Below, in pieces: positions 1 through 7,791 of a stretch of DNA of 16,763 nt; position 1 is the first letter of the stretch; the number at the start of each line of letters is the position of its first letter. The stretch is taken from contig SYHM01000175.1 of NCBI GenBank assembly GCA_005799205.1, positions 1 to 16,763 on the forward strand, written 5' to 3'. Origin of the DNA: Planctomycetia bacterium. GTDB taxonomy: Bacteria; Planctomycetota; Phycisphaerae; Phycisphaerales; SM1A02. A program made the position numbers and the translations under genes. The notes under the pieces were generated by a model that worked only from the letters and a program-made list of their open reading frames with translations, was not told the DNA's origin and ran no database searches.

Positions 1-1
1 C

Positions 2-3000
2 GCATGCGCTGACTGCGCGCCGGCGGACTATCTCGGTCGCGATAATTGCACCGACATCCTTGTGCGATCGCGGCCTGATCTGATTCAGCGAATCCACGAG
101 AGTTTTCTCGCAGTCGGCGCGGATGTGGTCGAGACCGACACCTTCGGATCCAACCAACTCGTTGCGGCCGACTTCGATCAAGAGATGGTCGATTGGGTGT
201 ACGACCTCAATGTGCGCGCAGCGCAGATCAGCCGCAAGGCATGTGACCGGTACGCCACCGCAAGTCAGCCTCGATTCGTCGCTGGATCGATCGGCCCGGG
301 GACAAAACTCATCTCACTCGGACAGACGACGTGGCGAGCGATGTCGGACTCCTACCGAGAGCAGGCGCGCGGCCTCATCGATGGCGGCGCTGACTGCTTC
401 ATGATCGAGACCTGCCAAGACCTCTTGCAGATCAAATGCGCGGTGACCGCCTGTCTCGAAGCGCTCGAGCGAGCGAAGCGTTCTGTGCGCGATCTGCCGA
501 TTCTCGTGTCAGTCACGATGGAGACCACGGGCACGATGCTGCTCGGTTCAGACATCGCCGCGGTTGTGAATGCGCTCGCTCCCTTTCCAATCGCATCGCT
601 CGGTCTGAATTGCGCAACGGGGCCAGTCGAAATGGTTCCTCATGTTGCGTACTTGAGCAAGCACTGGGATCGACCCTTCTCTGTTGTGCCGAACGCAGGG
701 CTTCCGGTGCTCGTCGATGGACGGACCGACTATCCGCTGAAGCCTGTTGATTTCACGACGGCGATGCGCCGATTCGTGGAAGAGCAGGGGGCGAGCATCA
801 TCGGTGGGTGCTGCGGGACAACTCCAGCGCACATCGCAGCGCTTCGCGAAGCCGTACCGATTTCTCAGCCGCCGCGCACGCACGCTCGCACACCTCTCGC
901 ACCCGCGTGCTCAAGTCTCTACACAAGCACGGAGTTTCGTCAGGACAATTCGTTCTTGATCGTTGCCGAGCGCACCAACGCAAACGGATCTCGCAAGTTC
1001 AAGACCCTTCTTGACGCAGAGGACTGGGATGGCCTCGCCTCGATGGCAAAAGAGGAGGTGCGCGATGGATCGCATGTCCTCGATGTGTGCGTTGACTTCG
1101 TCGGGCGCGACGGAGTGCACGACATGTCGCACACAGTTGCGCGATTCATTCGGCAAGTGAACGCTCCACTCATGATCGATTCGACGCAGGCAGATGTGAT
1201 TGAGGCAGGGCTGCAGCATGCGCCGGGCCGGTGCATTGTGAATTCGATCAATCTTGAGGATGGCGAAGCGCGACTCGATCGCATCTGTCCACTCCTCAAG
1301 AAGTATGGCGCAGCGTGTGTCGCACTCACGATCGACGAAGACCCACTTTCGGGAATGGCGAAGACCGCGGTGCGAAAGCTCGAGATTGCTCAGCGCATCC
1401 ACGACCTCTACACCACCAAGTGGGGGCTCGACGAACGCGACCTCTTCTGGGATCCGCTCACCTTCACAATTGCAACGGGGAACGAAGATGATCGTCGCCT
1501 CGGGCTCGAGACGCTCGAGGGAATTCGCCTCATTGCAGAGAGATTTCCGCGCTGTTCGATCATCTTGGGACTCTCGAACATCTCGTTCGGTTTGAAGCCG
1601 GCCGCTCGGGCGGTCTTGAACAGTGCGTATCTGCACGAGGCACGCGCGCGTGGATTGACCGCAGCGATCGTTCACCCTTCGCGCATTTTGCCTGAGAGCC
1701 GCATCCCCCAAGAGCAGTGGCAAGCGGCACAATGGCTCATATTCGACCGCCGTGGCGCCGATCGACCGGTGGGGCAGCCTGAGCAATTCGATCCACTGCT
1801 GCATTTCATTTCGCTCTTTCCAGATGGGATCACGGCGGTCGCGGCAGCGCCAATCACTGAACTGTCGATCGAAGAGCGCCTCCAGCGGCACATCGTCGAC
1901 GGCGAAGAGCAGGCGCTCGAAGAGTCGTTGAACGCTGCGCTCGAGAAGTACTCACCCATCACGATTATCAATGACTATCTGCTCGCAGGCATGCGGACCG
2001 TTGGCGACCTCTTCGGATCGGGGCGAATGCAGCTGCCGTTCGTGCTGCAGAGCGCGTCGATCATGAAGAAGGCGGTTGCGATCCTTCAGCCCCACATGGA
2101 GCGAGTCGGGGTCAATGCGAAACCTAAGTCAACCATTGTGCTTGCAACCGTGGCTGGCGATGTGCACGACATCGGCAAGAATCTTGTCGACATCATTCTG
2201 TCGAACAACGGCTACAAAGTGCACAACATCGGCATCAAACAGAGCTTGGCGCAGATTGTGGATGCGTGGAAAACCACGGGTGCGGACGCCATCGGCATGA
2301 GTGGTCTGCTTGTGAAGAGTGTCACCGTCATGGAAGAGAACCTGCGCGAAATGAATCGACAGGAGATCACCGTTCCGGTCATGCTCGGTGGCGCGGCACT
2401 CACTCGGCACTATGCCGAGGGGCACCTACGAAAACTCTATCGAGGCGAGGCCTACTACGGACGCGACGCCTTTGAGGGGCTCGCCGTCTGCGATGCACTC
2501 GCACATGGAACACTGGGCGAGATCAATCAGCAGATCGATGCCCGTCTTGCGAAGCGCGCCGCGATCGACGCGCGAGTCAAGGCGACGGCACTGCGAATCA
2601 GCGAGGCGAGCGGCTCGGGCGCAACCGCCGCAAGCACGACCACTGGGGCGATGGCGGTCGAGAATGCGTTCGATACGGCGTTTCCGAACACGGCATGCGC
2701 GCCAAGCGGCGCGACCGTCGGTGGTGCGATCAGGCGCGATAATCCGATTCCCGATCCTCCATTCTGGGGATCGCGTCTTGCCGAACGACTCGATCTCGAC
2801 ATGATTTATCAGTTCATCAATCGCACAGCGCTCTTTCGCGGCCAGTGGGGATTTCGCCGCAGCGATCTCGATGACCTCGCGTATGCGCGCTTGCTGAGCG
2901 ACGAGGTTGAACCGGTTCTTGAGCGCTTCAAGCGTGAGTGCCGTGATGAGAAGATCCTGCGCCCAGCCGTGGTGTGGGGGTACTTCCCGTGCAATTCGCA

Positions 3001-3541
3001 TGGCGATGATCTGGTGATCTTCGACCCCGACGATCACTCGCTCGAGCGCGAACGGTTCTCATTTCCAAGGCAGAAGTCTGGCAGAATGCTCTCGATCAGT
3101 GACTTCTTCCGTCCAATCGAGGGCGGCACGCGCGATGTGATTGCGCTGACCTGCGTCACGATGGGAGCAGAGGCGAGCCACCGCGCGAAGGCTCTCTTCG
3201 AGCGAAATGCGTACACCGACTACCTCTACCTGCACGGGATGGGAGTCGAGTGTGCCGAGGCGCTCGCCGAGATGTGGCACAAGCGTGTTCGCGCAGAGCT
3301 CGGATTTGCGCATGAAGACGATCCAACGGTTGAGCGTCTCTTTCAACAGCACTATCGCGGAAGCCGATACTCGTTTGGGTATCCCGCGTGCCCCGAGATG
3401 GCAGACCAAGAGAAACTCTTTCGACTGCTTCAGCCCGAGCGGATCGGATGCACGCTCACTGAGAATTTTCAGATCGAGCCAGAACAATCGACGAGCGCGA
3501 TCATCGTGCATCATCCTCAAGCAAAGTATTTTTCAGCGTGA
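2..3541 (+). CDS. metH: Cobalamin-dependent methionine synthase (5-methyltetrahydrofolate-homocysteine methyltransferase), 5' partial
   Basis: Cytosolic enzyme that transfers a methyl group from 5-methyl-THF through cobalamin to homocysteine. The frame is open to the window edge and the family's first residues are missing, so the true start lies upstream; 1179 residues are visible (E. coli MetH is about 1227). Numbering from base 2, domains in order are: homocysteine-binding barrel with zinc cysteines C204 and C270/C271 (GGCCGTTPAHI); pterin-binding barrel from about 315 (ERTNANGSRKF at 323); cobalamin cap about 625-700; B12 domain with DVHDIGKN, whose His722 is the lower axial cobalt ligand; and an AdoMet reactivation domain about 915-1179 (GSRYSFGYPACPEM, near-terminal PEQSTSAIIVHHP). 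Residues 865-912 form an Ala/Ser/Thr/Gly-rich linker before the activation domain. The stop overlaps the crcB start (GTGA), implying translational coupling. Confidence 0.97.
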   Translation, partial: ACADCAPADYLGRDNCTDILVRSRPDLIQRIHESFLAVGADVVETDTFGSNQLVAADFDQEMVDWVYDLNVRAAQISRKACDRYATASQPRFVAGSIGPGTKLISLGQTTWRAMSDSYREQARGLIDGGADCFMIETCQDLLQIKCAVTACLEALERAKRSVRDLPILVSVTMETTGTMLLGSDIAAVVNALAPFPIASLGLNCATGPVEMVPHVAYLSKHWDRPFSVVPNAGLPVLVDGRTDYPLKPVDFTTAMRRFVEEQGASIIGGCCGTTPAHIAALREAVPISQPPRTHARTPLAPACSSLYTSTEFRQDNSFLIVAERTNANGSRKFKTLLDAEDWDGLASMAKEEVRDGSHVLDVCVDFVGRDGVHDMSHTVARFIRQVNAPLMIDSTQADVIEAGLQHAPGRCIVNSINLEDGEARLDRICPLLKKYGAACVALTIDEDPLSGMAKTAVRKLEIAQRIHDLYTTKWGLDERDLFWDPLTFTIATGNEDDRRLGLETLEGIRLIAERFPRCSIILGLSNISFGLKPAARAVLNSAYLHEARARGLTAAIVHPSRILPESRIPQEQWQAAQWLIFDRRGADRPVGQPEQFDPLLHFISLFPDGITAVAAAPITELSIEERLQRHIVDGEEQALEESLNAALEKYSPITIINDYLLAGMRTVGDLFGSGRMQLPFVLQSASIMKKAVAILQPHMERVGVNAKPKSTIVLATVAGDVHDIGKNLVDIILSNNGYKVHNIGIKQSLAQIVDAWKTTGADAIGMSGLLVKSVTVMEENLREMNRQEITVPVMLGGAALTRHYAEGHLRKLYRGEAYYGRDAFEGLAVCDALAHGTLGEINQQIDARLAKRAAIDARVKATALRISEASGSGATAASTTTGAMAVENAFDTAFPNTACAPSGATVGGAIRRDNPIPDPPFWGSRLAERLDLDMIYQFINRTALFRGQWGFRRSDLDDLAYARLLSDEVEPVLERFKRECRDEKILRPAVVWGYFPCNSHGDDLVIFDPDDHSLERERFSFPRQKSGRMLSISDFFRPIEGGTRDVIALTCVTMGAEASHRAKALFERNAYTDYLYLHGMGVECAEALAEMWHKRVRAELGFAHEDDPTVERLFQQHYRGSRYSFGYPACPEMADQEKLFRLLQPERIGCTLTENFQIEPEQSTSAIIVHHPQAKYFSA

Positions 3542-4392
3542 GTGCAGTTGAGTGGATCCTCATTGGATCGAGCGGTGGCGCACTCGGTGCATGGCTTCGT
3601 ACCGTGCTTCGCGATGAGTGTGTGGCGAAAGGCATCGCGCCATGGCACGCGCTGCTCTCGATCAACATCATTGGGAGTGCGCTCGCGGGATGGGTCAGCG
3701 CGTCTGCTCACGATGAGTGGCTGCGTGTGCTCGTCCTCACGGGATTTCTCGGTGGATTGACGACGCTGAGCGGCATGTGCCTCGACACTTTCGTGCAGTG
3801 GAGAAGCGGCAGGCGCTGGACTGCCGCAGGGATCGCGATCGGCACGCTCGTTGGAGGTCCTATCGCGTGCGGAGTCGCAGCGGTCGCGGGGGCGCCGATT
3901 TCGCCGACGATGGGCGCAACCGCCTGCGCTGCGATCGCGCCGACCGCAGGCTCATTGCGAGGTCGGCGCCTCGCGCATCACGGCGGCGGACTCGCCTTGA
4001 TCGCACTTGGTGGCGCTGCAGGGAGTTCACTTCGGATCACCGCTGACCTGCTCGGGCACGCCAACCAACTCGCGCCGTGGCTTTCGACAGCCGCGGTCAA
4101 CATGTGCGGATCTTTGCTCGCGGGCTGGGCGTACCAGTGGCTTTCAGCGATCGATCATCTCGGAAGGCCCCGCCACGCGCATTCGAAGCGACTTCGGCTC
4201 GAGCGGTTACTCATCTTCGGGTTCGCAGGTGGACTCACCACCATGAGCGCACTGGCAGTTGAAGTTCTCTCTGCGTGGGATCAGGACCCCTTTGAAGCCC
4301 TGATGATTGCTTCGGTGAACGGGGTGCTTGGCCTCGCTGCTGTGATCGTGGGGTGGAACCTCGCTGTGCGCTTGCGCCCAGTAAGTTCTTGA
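3538..4392 (+). CDS. crcB: Fused two-domain CrcB/Fluc family fluoride channel homologue
   Basis: Integral membrane protein of 284 residues holding two tandem CrcB/Fluc domains; usual bacterial Fluc subunits are about 125 residues and dimerise. Each half has the family landmarks: GGALGAWLR (R21), N43 in INIIGSALAGW and GFLGGLTTLS (69-78) in domain 1; GGAAGSSLR (R166), N188 in VNMCGSLLAGW and GFAGGLTTMS (228-237) in domain 2. The phenylalanines normally found in the TTFSTF stretch are replaced by Leu77/Met80 and Met236/Leu239. Basic residues follow opposite patterns in the two halves, and a weakly hydrophobic stretch at about 118-139 could be a connecting helix, so the halves may be inverted. 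The GTG start shares four bases with the metH stop, so it is probably cotranscribed with metH. The family exports toxic F-; with these substitutions, transport by this protein is inferred only. Confidence 0.9.
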   Translation: MSAVEWILIGSSGGALGAWLRTVLRDECVAKGIAPWHALLSINIIGSALAGWVSASAHDEWLRVLVLTGFLGGLTTLSGMCLDTFVQWRSGRRWTAAGIAIGTLVGGPIACGVAAVAGAPISPTMGATACAAIAPTAGSLRGRRLAHHGGGLALIALGGAAGSSLRITADLLGHANQLAPWLSTAAVNMCGSLLAGWAYQWLSAIDHLGRPRHAHSKRLRLERLLIFGFAGGLTTMSALAVEVLSAWDQDPFEALMIASVNGVLGLAAVIVGWNLAVRLRPVSS

Positions 4393-4411
4393 CTTGCTTG
4401 AATCGCGTCGG

Positions 4412-5464
4412 TCAGAGCTCACAGAGCATCGCTGCGAGCAGATCGATCGTCGCGGTGAGATCAGCCTTGTGCACCATCTCGGTCACGGTGTGGATGTAGC
4501 GCGTGCCTGGTCCGAAGGCAACGCAGCGCGCCCCCCGTCCAGCGCGCTGAATCGCTCCTGCATCTTGCCCCCCGCGTGGGAGGACGGCACGCTGGTGGGG
4601 GATCCCCTCGCGCTTCGCGATCGCGCATGCTTGTCTGACCAGCCCGATGTCCGAAATCATCGATGAGTCTTGCACCATGATCGCAACCCCGAGCCCTTGC
4701 TTCGTGACGCGCTGCGTCTCAGGGATTCCGGGAGTGTCACACGCGAGATTGACATCAAGTCCGATGCCGATTGTTGCACCCGCTGCATTGGCGGCGACCT
4801 GAGCGCCCCGAAGTCCAACCTCTTCTTGGGTCGTGAAGGCGACGACAAGGTCGCACGTGTGACCGCTTCTCGACTTGGCGATGCGCCGAACCGCTTCGAT
4901 CGCGGTGAACACTGCCATCCGATTGTCGATCGCTTTGGAGACAACTTTGAGTGGCGTTTCAAGAAATGGTTCTTGCATCACGACGAAATCGCCAATCTGG
5001 GCGACCTTGTGAACCTCTGCAGCGGATCGACCAAGGTCGACAAAGAATTCCTCGGTTCCGGGCACCTTCGCGCGATCCGCCTCATTCGAGATGTGGATCG
5101 GCTTTCCGCCTGGGTTCAACACCCCTTCGAGGTCAGCGGAATCGGTGACAACAAGCACTCGGCGCGAGAAGAGGTTGCGCGGATCAAAGCCTCCCGCAGG
5201 ATTGAGCCACAGAAATCCCTGCTCGTCGATGTGCCGCACATAAAACCCGATCTCATCCATGTGCGCGGCGACGAGCACGCGGGTTGGCGCCTCGCCACGC
5301 TTCTTGCGAGTGGCGGAACGCGTGCAGATGAGCGACCCCATCGCATCCGTTTCTGTGTGATCAAAGAGTCCCTTGGTCTCTTTCAAGACGAGTGCACGCA
5401 CGCGTTCTTCGCGCCCAGGCACTCCTGCTGTCTCACACAATCGCCGAAGGAGTTCGTACTTCAT
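4412..5464 (-). CDS. M42 family metallo-aminopeptidase (glutamyl aminopeptidase/FrvX-like)
   Basis: Cytosolic dinuclear-metal aminopeptidase of 350 residues, the usual M42 length; family members assemble into large tetrahedral complexes that trim peptides. All expected metal and catalytic residues are visible: H68 in AAHMDEIGF, D180 in KAIDNRM, E214 (catalytic base) and E215 in TTQEEVGLRGA, D237 in GLDVNLACDTPG and H325 in RYIHTVTEMV. The segment between about 70 and 165 matches the family's inserted beta-barrel domain. The ATG at 5464 gives a natural family N-terminus, with no ribosome binding site ahead of it. It is transcribed away from ygfZ across only 22 bases and converges on crcB with a 19-base gap. 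Substrate preference (acidic versus neutral N-terminal residue) cannot be read from the sequence. The family is sometimes labelled endoglucanase M or cellulase; nothing supports that activity here. Confidence 0.95.
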   Translation of the reverse strand: MKYELLRRLCETAGVPGREERVRALVLKETKGLFDHTETDAMGSLICTRSATRKKRGEAPTRVLVAAHMDEIGFYVRHIDEQGFLWLNPAGGFDPRNLFSRRVLVVTDSADLEGVLNPGGKPIHISNEADRAKVPGTEEFFVDLGRSAAEVHKVAQIGDFVVMQEPFLETPLKVVSKAIDNRMAVFTAIEAVRRIAKSRSGHTCDLVVAFTTQEEVGLRGAQVAANAAGATIGIGLDVNLACDTPGIPETQRVTKQGLGVAIMVQDSSMISDIGLVRQACAIAKREGIPHQRAVLPRGGQDAGAIQRAGRGARCVAFGPGTRYIHTVTEMVHKADLTATIDLLAAMLCEL

Positions 5465-5470
5465 ACGCCG

Positions 5471-5480
5471 AGTCTATGAT
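5471..5480. promoter_or_regulatory. Overlapping divergent -10 boxes between the M42 peptidase gene and ygfZ
   Basis: The 22-base gap between the two divergent ATGs holds TATGAT on the plus strand (5475-5480, five of six matches to TATAAT) and TAGACT on the minus strand (5476-5471, four of six). Each ends exactly six bases before the ATG it would serve, which puts the expected transcription start at or next to the A of the ATG. Neither gene has a Shine-Dalgarno sequence and no good -35 box is seen. The reading as two leaderless promoters is inference from spacing. Confidence 0.45.
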
Positions 5481-5486
5481 TCGTCG

Positions 5487-6752
5487 ATGAGGTCCGCATC
5501 AGTCCGCTTCGACTCGCCGCTGCGTGCGCAGCACGAGACATACGCGGCGGCAGAAACGCGTCGACGCGCGTTGGCATCCACCAGTCGAACTGAGCACTCT
5601 TCGCCAGCGCACGCGGCTCAGGTGCAGTGGATTTCATGGGGAAACACGGCCGAAGTCGTTTCGGTGTTCGACTCCGTTGAACTCGAGTATGCGGCCATTC
5701 GTCGCAGCGCCGCCGTCTGTGATCGACCCGAACGGGGGACCATTGAGGTCACCGGAGACGATCGCATCGGGTTCCTTCAGCGCATGCTGACGCAAGACCT
5801 TCGCCCGCTGAGCGCAGGAAAGGTGGCACGTGCATGGTGGCTGAATCGAAAGGGTCGCATCGAGGCGGACATGCTCGTGTGTGAACTCGGTGATCGACTG
5901 CTCATTGATTGCGCAGGAAGCGTTGCAGCATCGACCGCTGCCGCGCTGGGTGAATTCGTCTTTTCAGACGCGGTCGCGATCACAGATGTCTCGCAGCGTG
6001 AGTATCGCATCGCGGTCCACGGCCCCGAGGCGCTGCAGTTGCTCTCGCAGATCGGCGCGCGCGCGCAGGCACTCGAATGCCTAGCTTCGCCGACAACTGG
6101 TTCATCCTGCGCATGCGCCAACCTCGCGGCGATCCCTTGCGTGCTCGTGAGGCATGACACGCTCGCAGAGGTTGGTGTCGAAATCATCGTTCCTCGAGAT
6201 CAAGCCGCGACTGTGTGGAGCGCACTGCTTGGCGAGCACGATCTGCTCGGCTCTGGTCGCCGGCGAGCGCGTCCATGCGGATGGCACGCCTTCAACATCG
6301 CGCGCATCGAAGCGGGTACGCCACTTTTTGAGGTTGACTTCTCAACTTCGAGTCTGCCGCACGAGACAGGGCTTGTCGCGCAGTGTGTGTCGTTCACGAA
6401 GGGGTGCTATCTCGGGCAGGAAATCGTCGCCCGAATGGCGAGCTTGGGCAAACCAAAGCAGGTCGTCTGCGCGTTTCGAATGGATCAACCGGTGCTTCCG
6501 ATTGACGGCGCGCAGGTCTTCGCGCGCACACCCGATGGATCACAGGGTGACGAAGTGGGCGTTGTGACGAGCAGCACGCTGAGCCCGATGCTCGGCTCAG
6601 CCGCGATCGGATTTCTTACAGTGAAGCACGCACACGCATCGCCTGGGAGTGAAGTGCTCATCGTGGCGGATGGCGCCAGCGCACCCGCGCACGTGCAGAG
6701 TGGCCTCGCGTGGGTCAAGCCTTCGACTGAGGCGGGCGGGCGTGCGACATGA
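5487..6752 (+). CDS. ygfZ: YgfZ/GcvT-like folate-binding protein involved in Fe-S cluster maintenance
   Basis: Tetrahydrofolate-binding protein of the YgfZ (IBA57) family, which helps maintain certain Fe-S enzymes. From the ATG at 5487 it is 421 residues, longer than E. coli YgfZ (about 326). The signature KGCYLGQE lies at residues 305-312 and contains the conserved functional cysteine; this motif separates YgfZ from the glycine cleavage T-protein. Other family segments are TGDDRIGFLQRMLTQDL (about 89-105), RIEAGTPLFEVDFS (from 273) and a C-terminal barrel with GEVGVVTS-like sequence. The frame is open further upstream, but that part is antisense to the peptidase start. The ATG at 5487 keeps SPLRAQHE, which resembles the family N-terminus; GTG at 5622 would remove it. 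The stop overlaps the next gene's ATG (ATGA). Extra length lies in residues 20-45 and around 200-215, which look low in conservation. Confidence 0.9.
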   Translation: MRSASVRFDSPLRAQHETYAAAETRRRALASTSRTEHSSPAHAAQVQWISWGNTAEVVSVFDSVELEYAAIRRSAAVCDRPERGTIEVTGDDRIGFLQRMLTQDLRPLSAGKVARAWWLNRKGRIEADMLVCELGDRLLIDCAGSVAASTAAALGEFVFSDAVAITDVSQREYRIAVHGPEALQLLSQIGARAQALECLASPTTGSSCACANLAAIPCVLVRHDTLAEVGVEIIVPRDQAATVWSALLGEHDLLGSGRRRARPCGWHAFNIARIEAGTPLFEVDFSTSSLPHETGLVAQCVSFTKGCYLGQEIVARMASLGKPKQVVCAFRMDQPVLPIDGAQVFARTPDGSQGDEVGVVTSSTLSPMLGSAAIGFLTVKHAHASPGSEVLIVADGASAPAHVQSGLAWVKPSTEAGGRAT

Positions 6753-6925
6753 GCCTTGCTGCACTTGCCGTTGAGTCAGGCGATGTCGAGTGGGGAGTGA
6801 CTCCTGAAGTGCTGCTGTTCGCAGGAGCCGCTGTGATGAGCATCGCGGTCATCGCCTTTGGCGTATGGCTCTTTGTCCGCGCCAGTCGTGAGGGCACGCA
6901 ACCACCTGAGAATCCAGGCTCATGA
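6749..6925 (+). CDS. Small single-pass membrane protein, 58 residues, unknown function
   Basis: I do not recognise this protein. The frame encodes 58 residues: a mildly acidic N-terminal segment (1-20, with E9, D12, E14, E20), one hydrophobic helix at about 21-44 (from VLLFAGAAVMS to FGVWLFV), then a short tail starting RASREG and ending in Pro/Glu/Asn. Basic residues only after the helix predict N-out, C-in topology. It is supported as a real gene because its ATG overlaps the ygfZ stop and its stop overlaps the ATG of the HMG-CoA lyase gene, both as ATGA, so it fills the space between two certain genes. It loosely resembles small cytochrome-oxidase accessory peptides (CcoS/CcoQ type) in size and layout, but no diagnostic residues are present and no oxidase gene is nearby. 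Confidence 0.7.
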   Translation: MSLAALAVESGDVEWGVTPEVLLFAGAAVMSIAVIAFGVWLFVRASREGTQPPENPGS

Positions 6926-7791
6926 TGTCGATTCGCATTACTGAAGTGGCAGCGCGCGATGGACTGCAGAATGAGCCTCGCCGAGTCTCGACAGAATCAA
7001 AGGTCGCGTTCATCGATCAACTCTCGGCAGCAGGACCCTGCGAGATTGAAGTGACGAGTTTTGTGAGTGCTCGGTGGGTGCCACAACTCGGAGATGCAAG
7101 TGATGTCCTCGCGCGCATCACTCGGCGACCAGGCACGGTCTACTCGGCACTGGTTCCGAACGAGCAGGGACTCGATCGCGCGCTCGAGTGCAGGCTCGAC
7201 AAGATTGCAGTGTTCGTTTCAGCGACCGAGTCATTCAGCCAACGCAATACCAATGGCTCAATTCACGAAGTGCTGTCTCGACTCGCGCCAGTGGTCGCGC
7301 GAGCGCGTGAGGCTGGGCTGATTGTGCGGGGATACATCAGTTGCGCGATCCGATGTCCGTTCGAAGGAACCGTTGCACCTGAAGCGGTACGCGTGCTTTG
7401 CGCGCGCCTGATCGACCTTGGCGTGCACGAGATTGACCTCGGTGACACGCTTGGCGCAGCAGACCCCGACTCCATCGCGCGCCTCTACGAGGGAATCTCA
7501 CGCACGATCGATCCTGGCGCAACGACCCTTCATCTGCACGATACAAATGGGCGTGCGCTTGAGTGCGCGCTTGGAGCGATTGAACTTGGCGTGCGGTCCT
7601 TTGATGGAAGCGCTGGCGGACTTGGAGGATGCCCCTACGCGCCAGGATCGCCAGGAAACCTCGCAACCGAGACACTCGTTCGTGCCCTCGACGCTCGCGG
7701 GATTGACACGGGAGTTGACGCTCAGCGGCTCGAGGCTGCTGGTCGCTGGATGCGCCAGCAACTCACCGGTGATTCTGCGGCAAGTTCGTAG
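6922..7791 (+). CDS. mvaB: Hydroxymethylglutaryl-CoA lyase
   Basis: Aldolase-type enzyme splitting HMG-CoA into acetyl-CoA and acetoacetate, the last step of leucine degradation. It has 289 residues, close to the usual ~300. Landmarks: ARDGLQNE with R12 and metal ligand D13; metal-binding histidines H204 and H206 in HLHDTNGR; catalytic C237 in GGLGGCPYAPGSPGN, where N246 is the last ligand. The loop sequence GGCPYAPG marks HMG-CoA lyase rather than isopropylmalate or homocitrate synthase. Two adjacent ATGs exist; the first (6922) overlaps the preceding stop. No other leucine-degradation genes are in view. The last 70 bases overlap the convergent phosphoesterase gene. Confidence 0.95.
   Translation: MMSIRITEVAARDGLQNEPRRVSTESKVAFIDQLSAAGPCEIEVTSFVSARWVPQLGDASDVLARITRRPGTVYSALVPNEQGLDRALECRLDKIAVFVSATESFSQRNTNGSIHEVLSRLAPVVARAREAGLIVRGYISCAIRCPFEGTVAPEAVRVLCARLIDLGVHEIDLGDTLGAADPDSIARLYEGISRTIDPGATTLHLHDTNGRALECALGAIELGVRSFDGSAGGLGGCPYAPGSPGNLATETLVRALDARGIDTGVDAQRLEAAGRWMRQQLTGDSAASS

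Noticed and set aside
911..1891. A 326-residue open frame antisense to metH
   Set aside because: It is rich in Arg and Cys, matches no family, and lies opposite a conserved part of MetH; typical shadow frame of GC-rich coding DNA.
3500..3537. Fluoride riboswitch ahead of crcB
   Set aside because: The crcB start overlaps metH and the upstream sequence is metH coding DNA; no riboswitch-like structure could be placed.
4670..5479. A 269-residue open frame antisense to the M42 peptidase
   Set aside because: All M42 active-site residues are on the other strand and the antisense product has no recognisable domain.
5487..6752. Glycine cleavage system T-protein (gcvT)
   Set aside because: The KGCYLGQE motif is diagnostic of YgfZ/IBA57, and no gcvH or gcvP gene is nearby.
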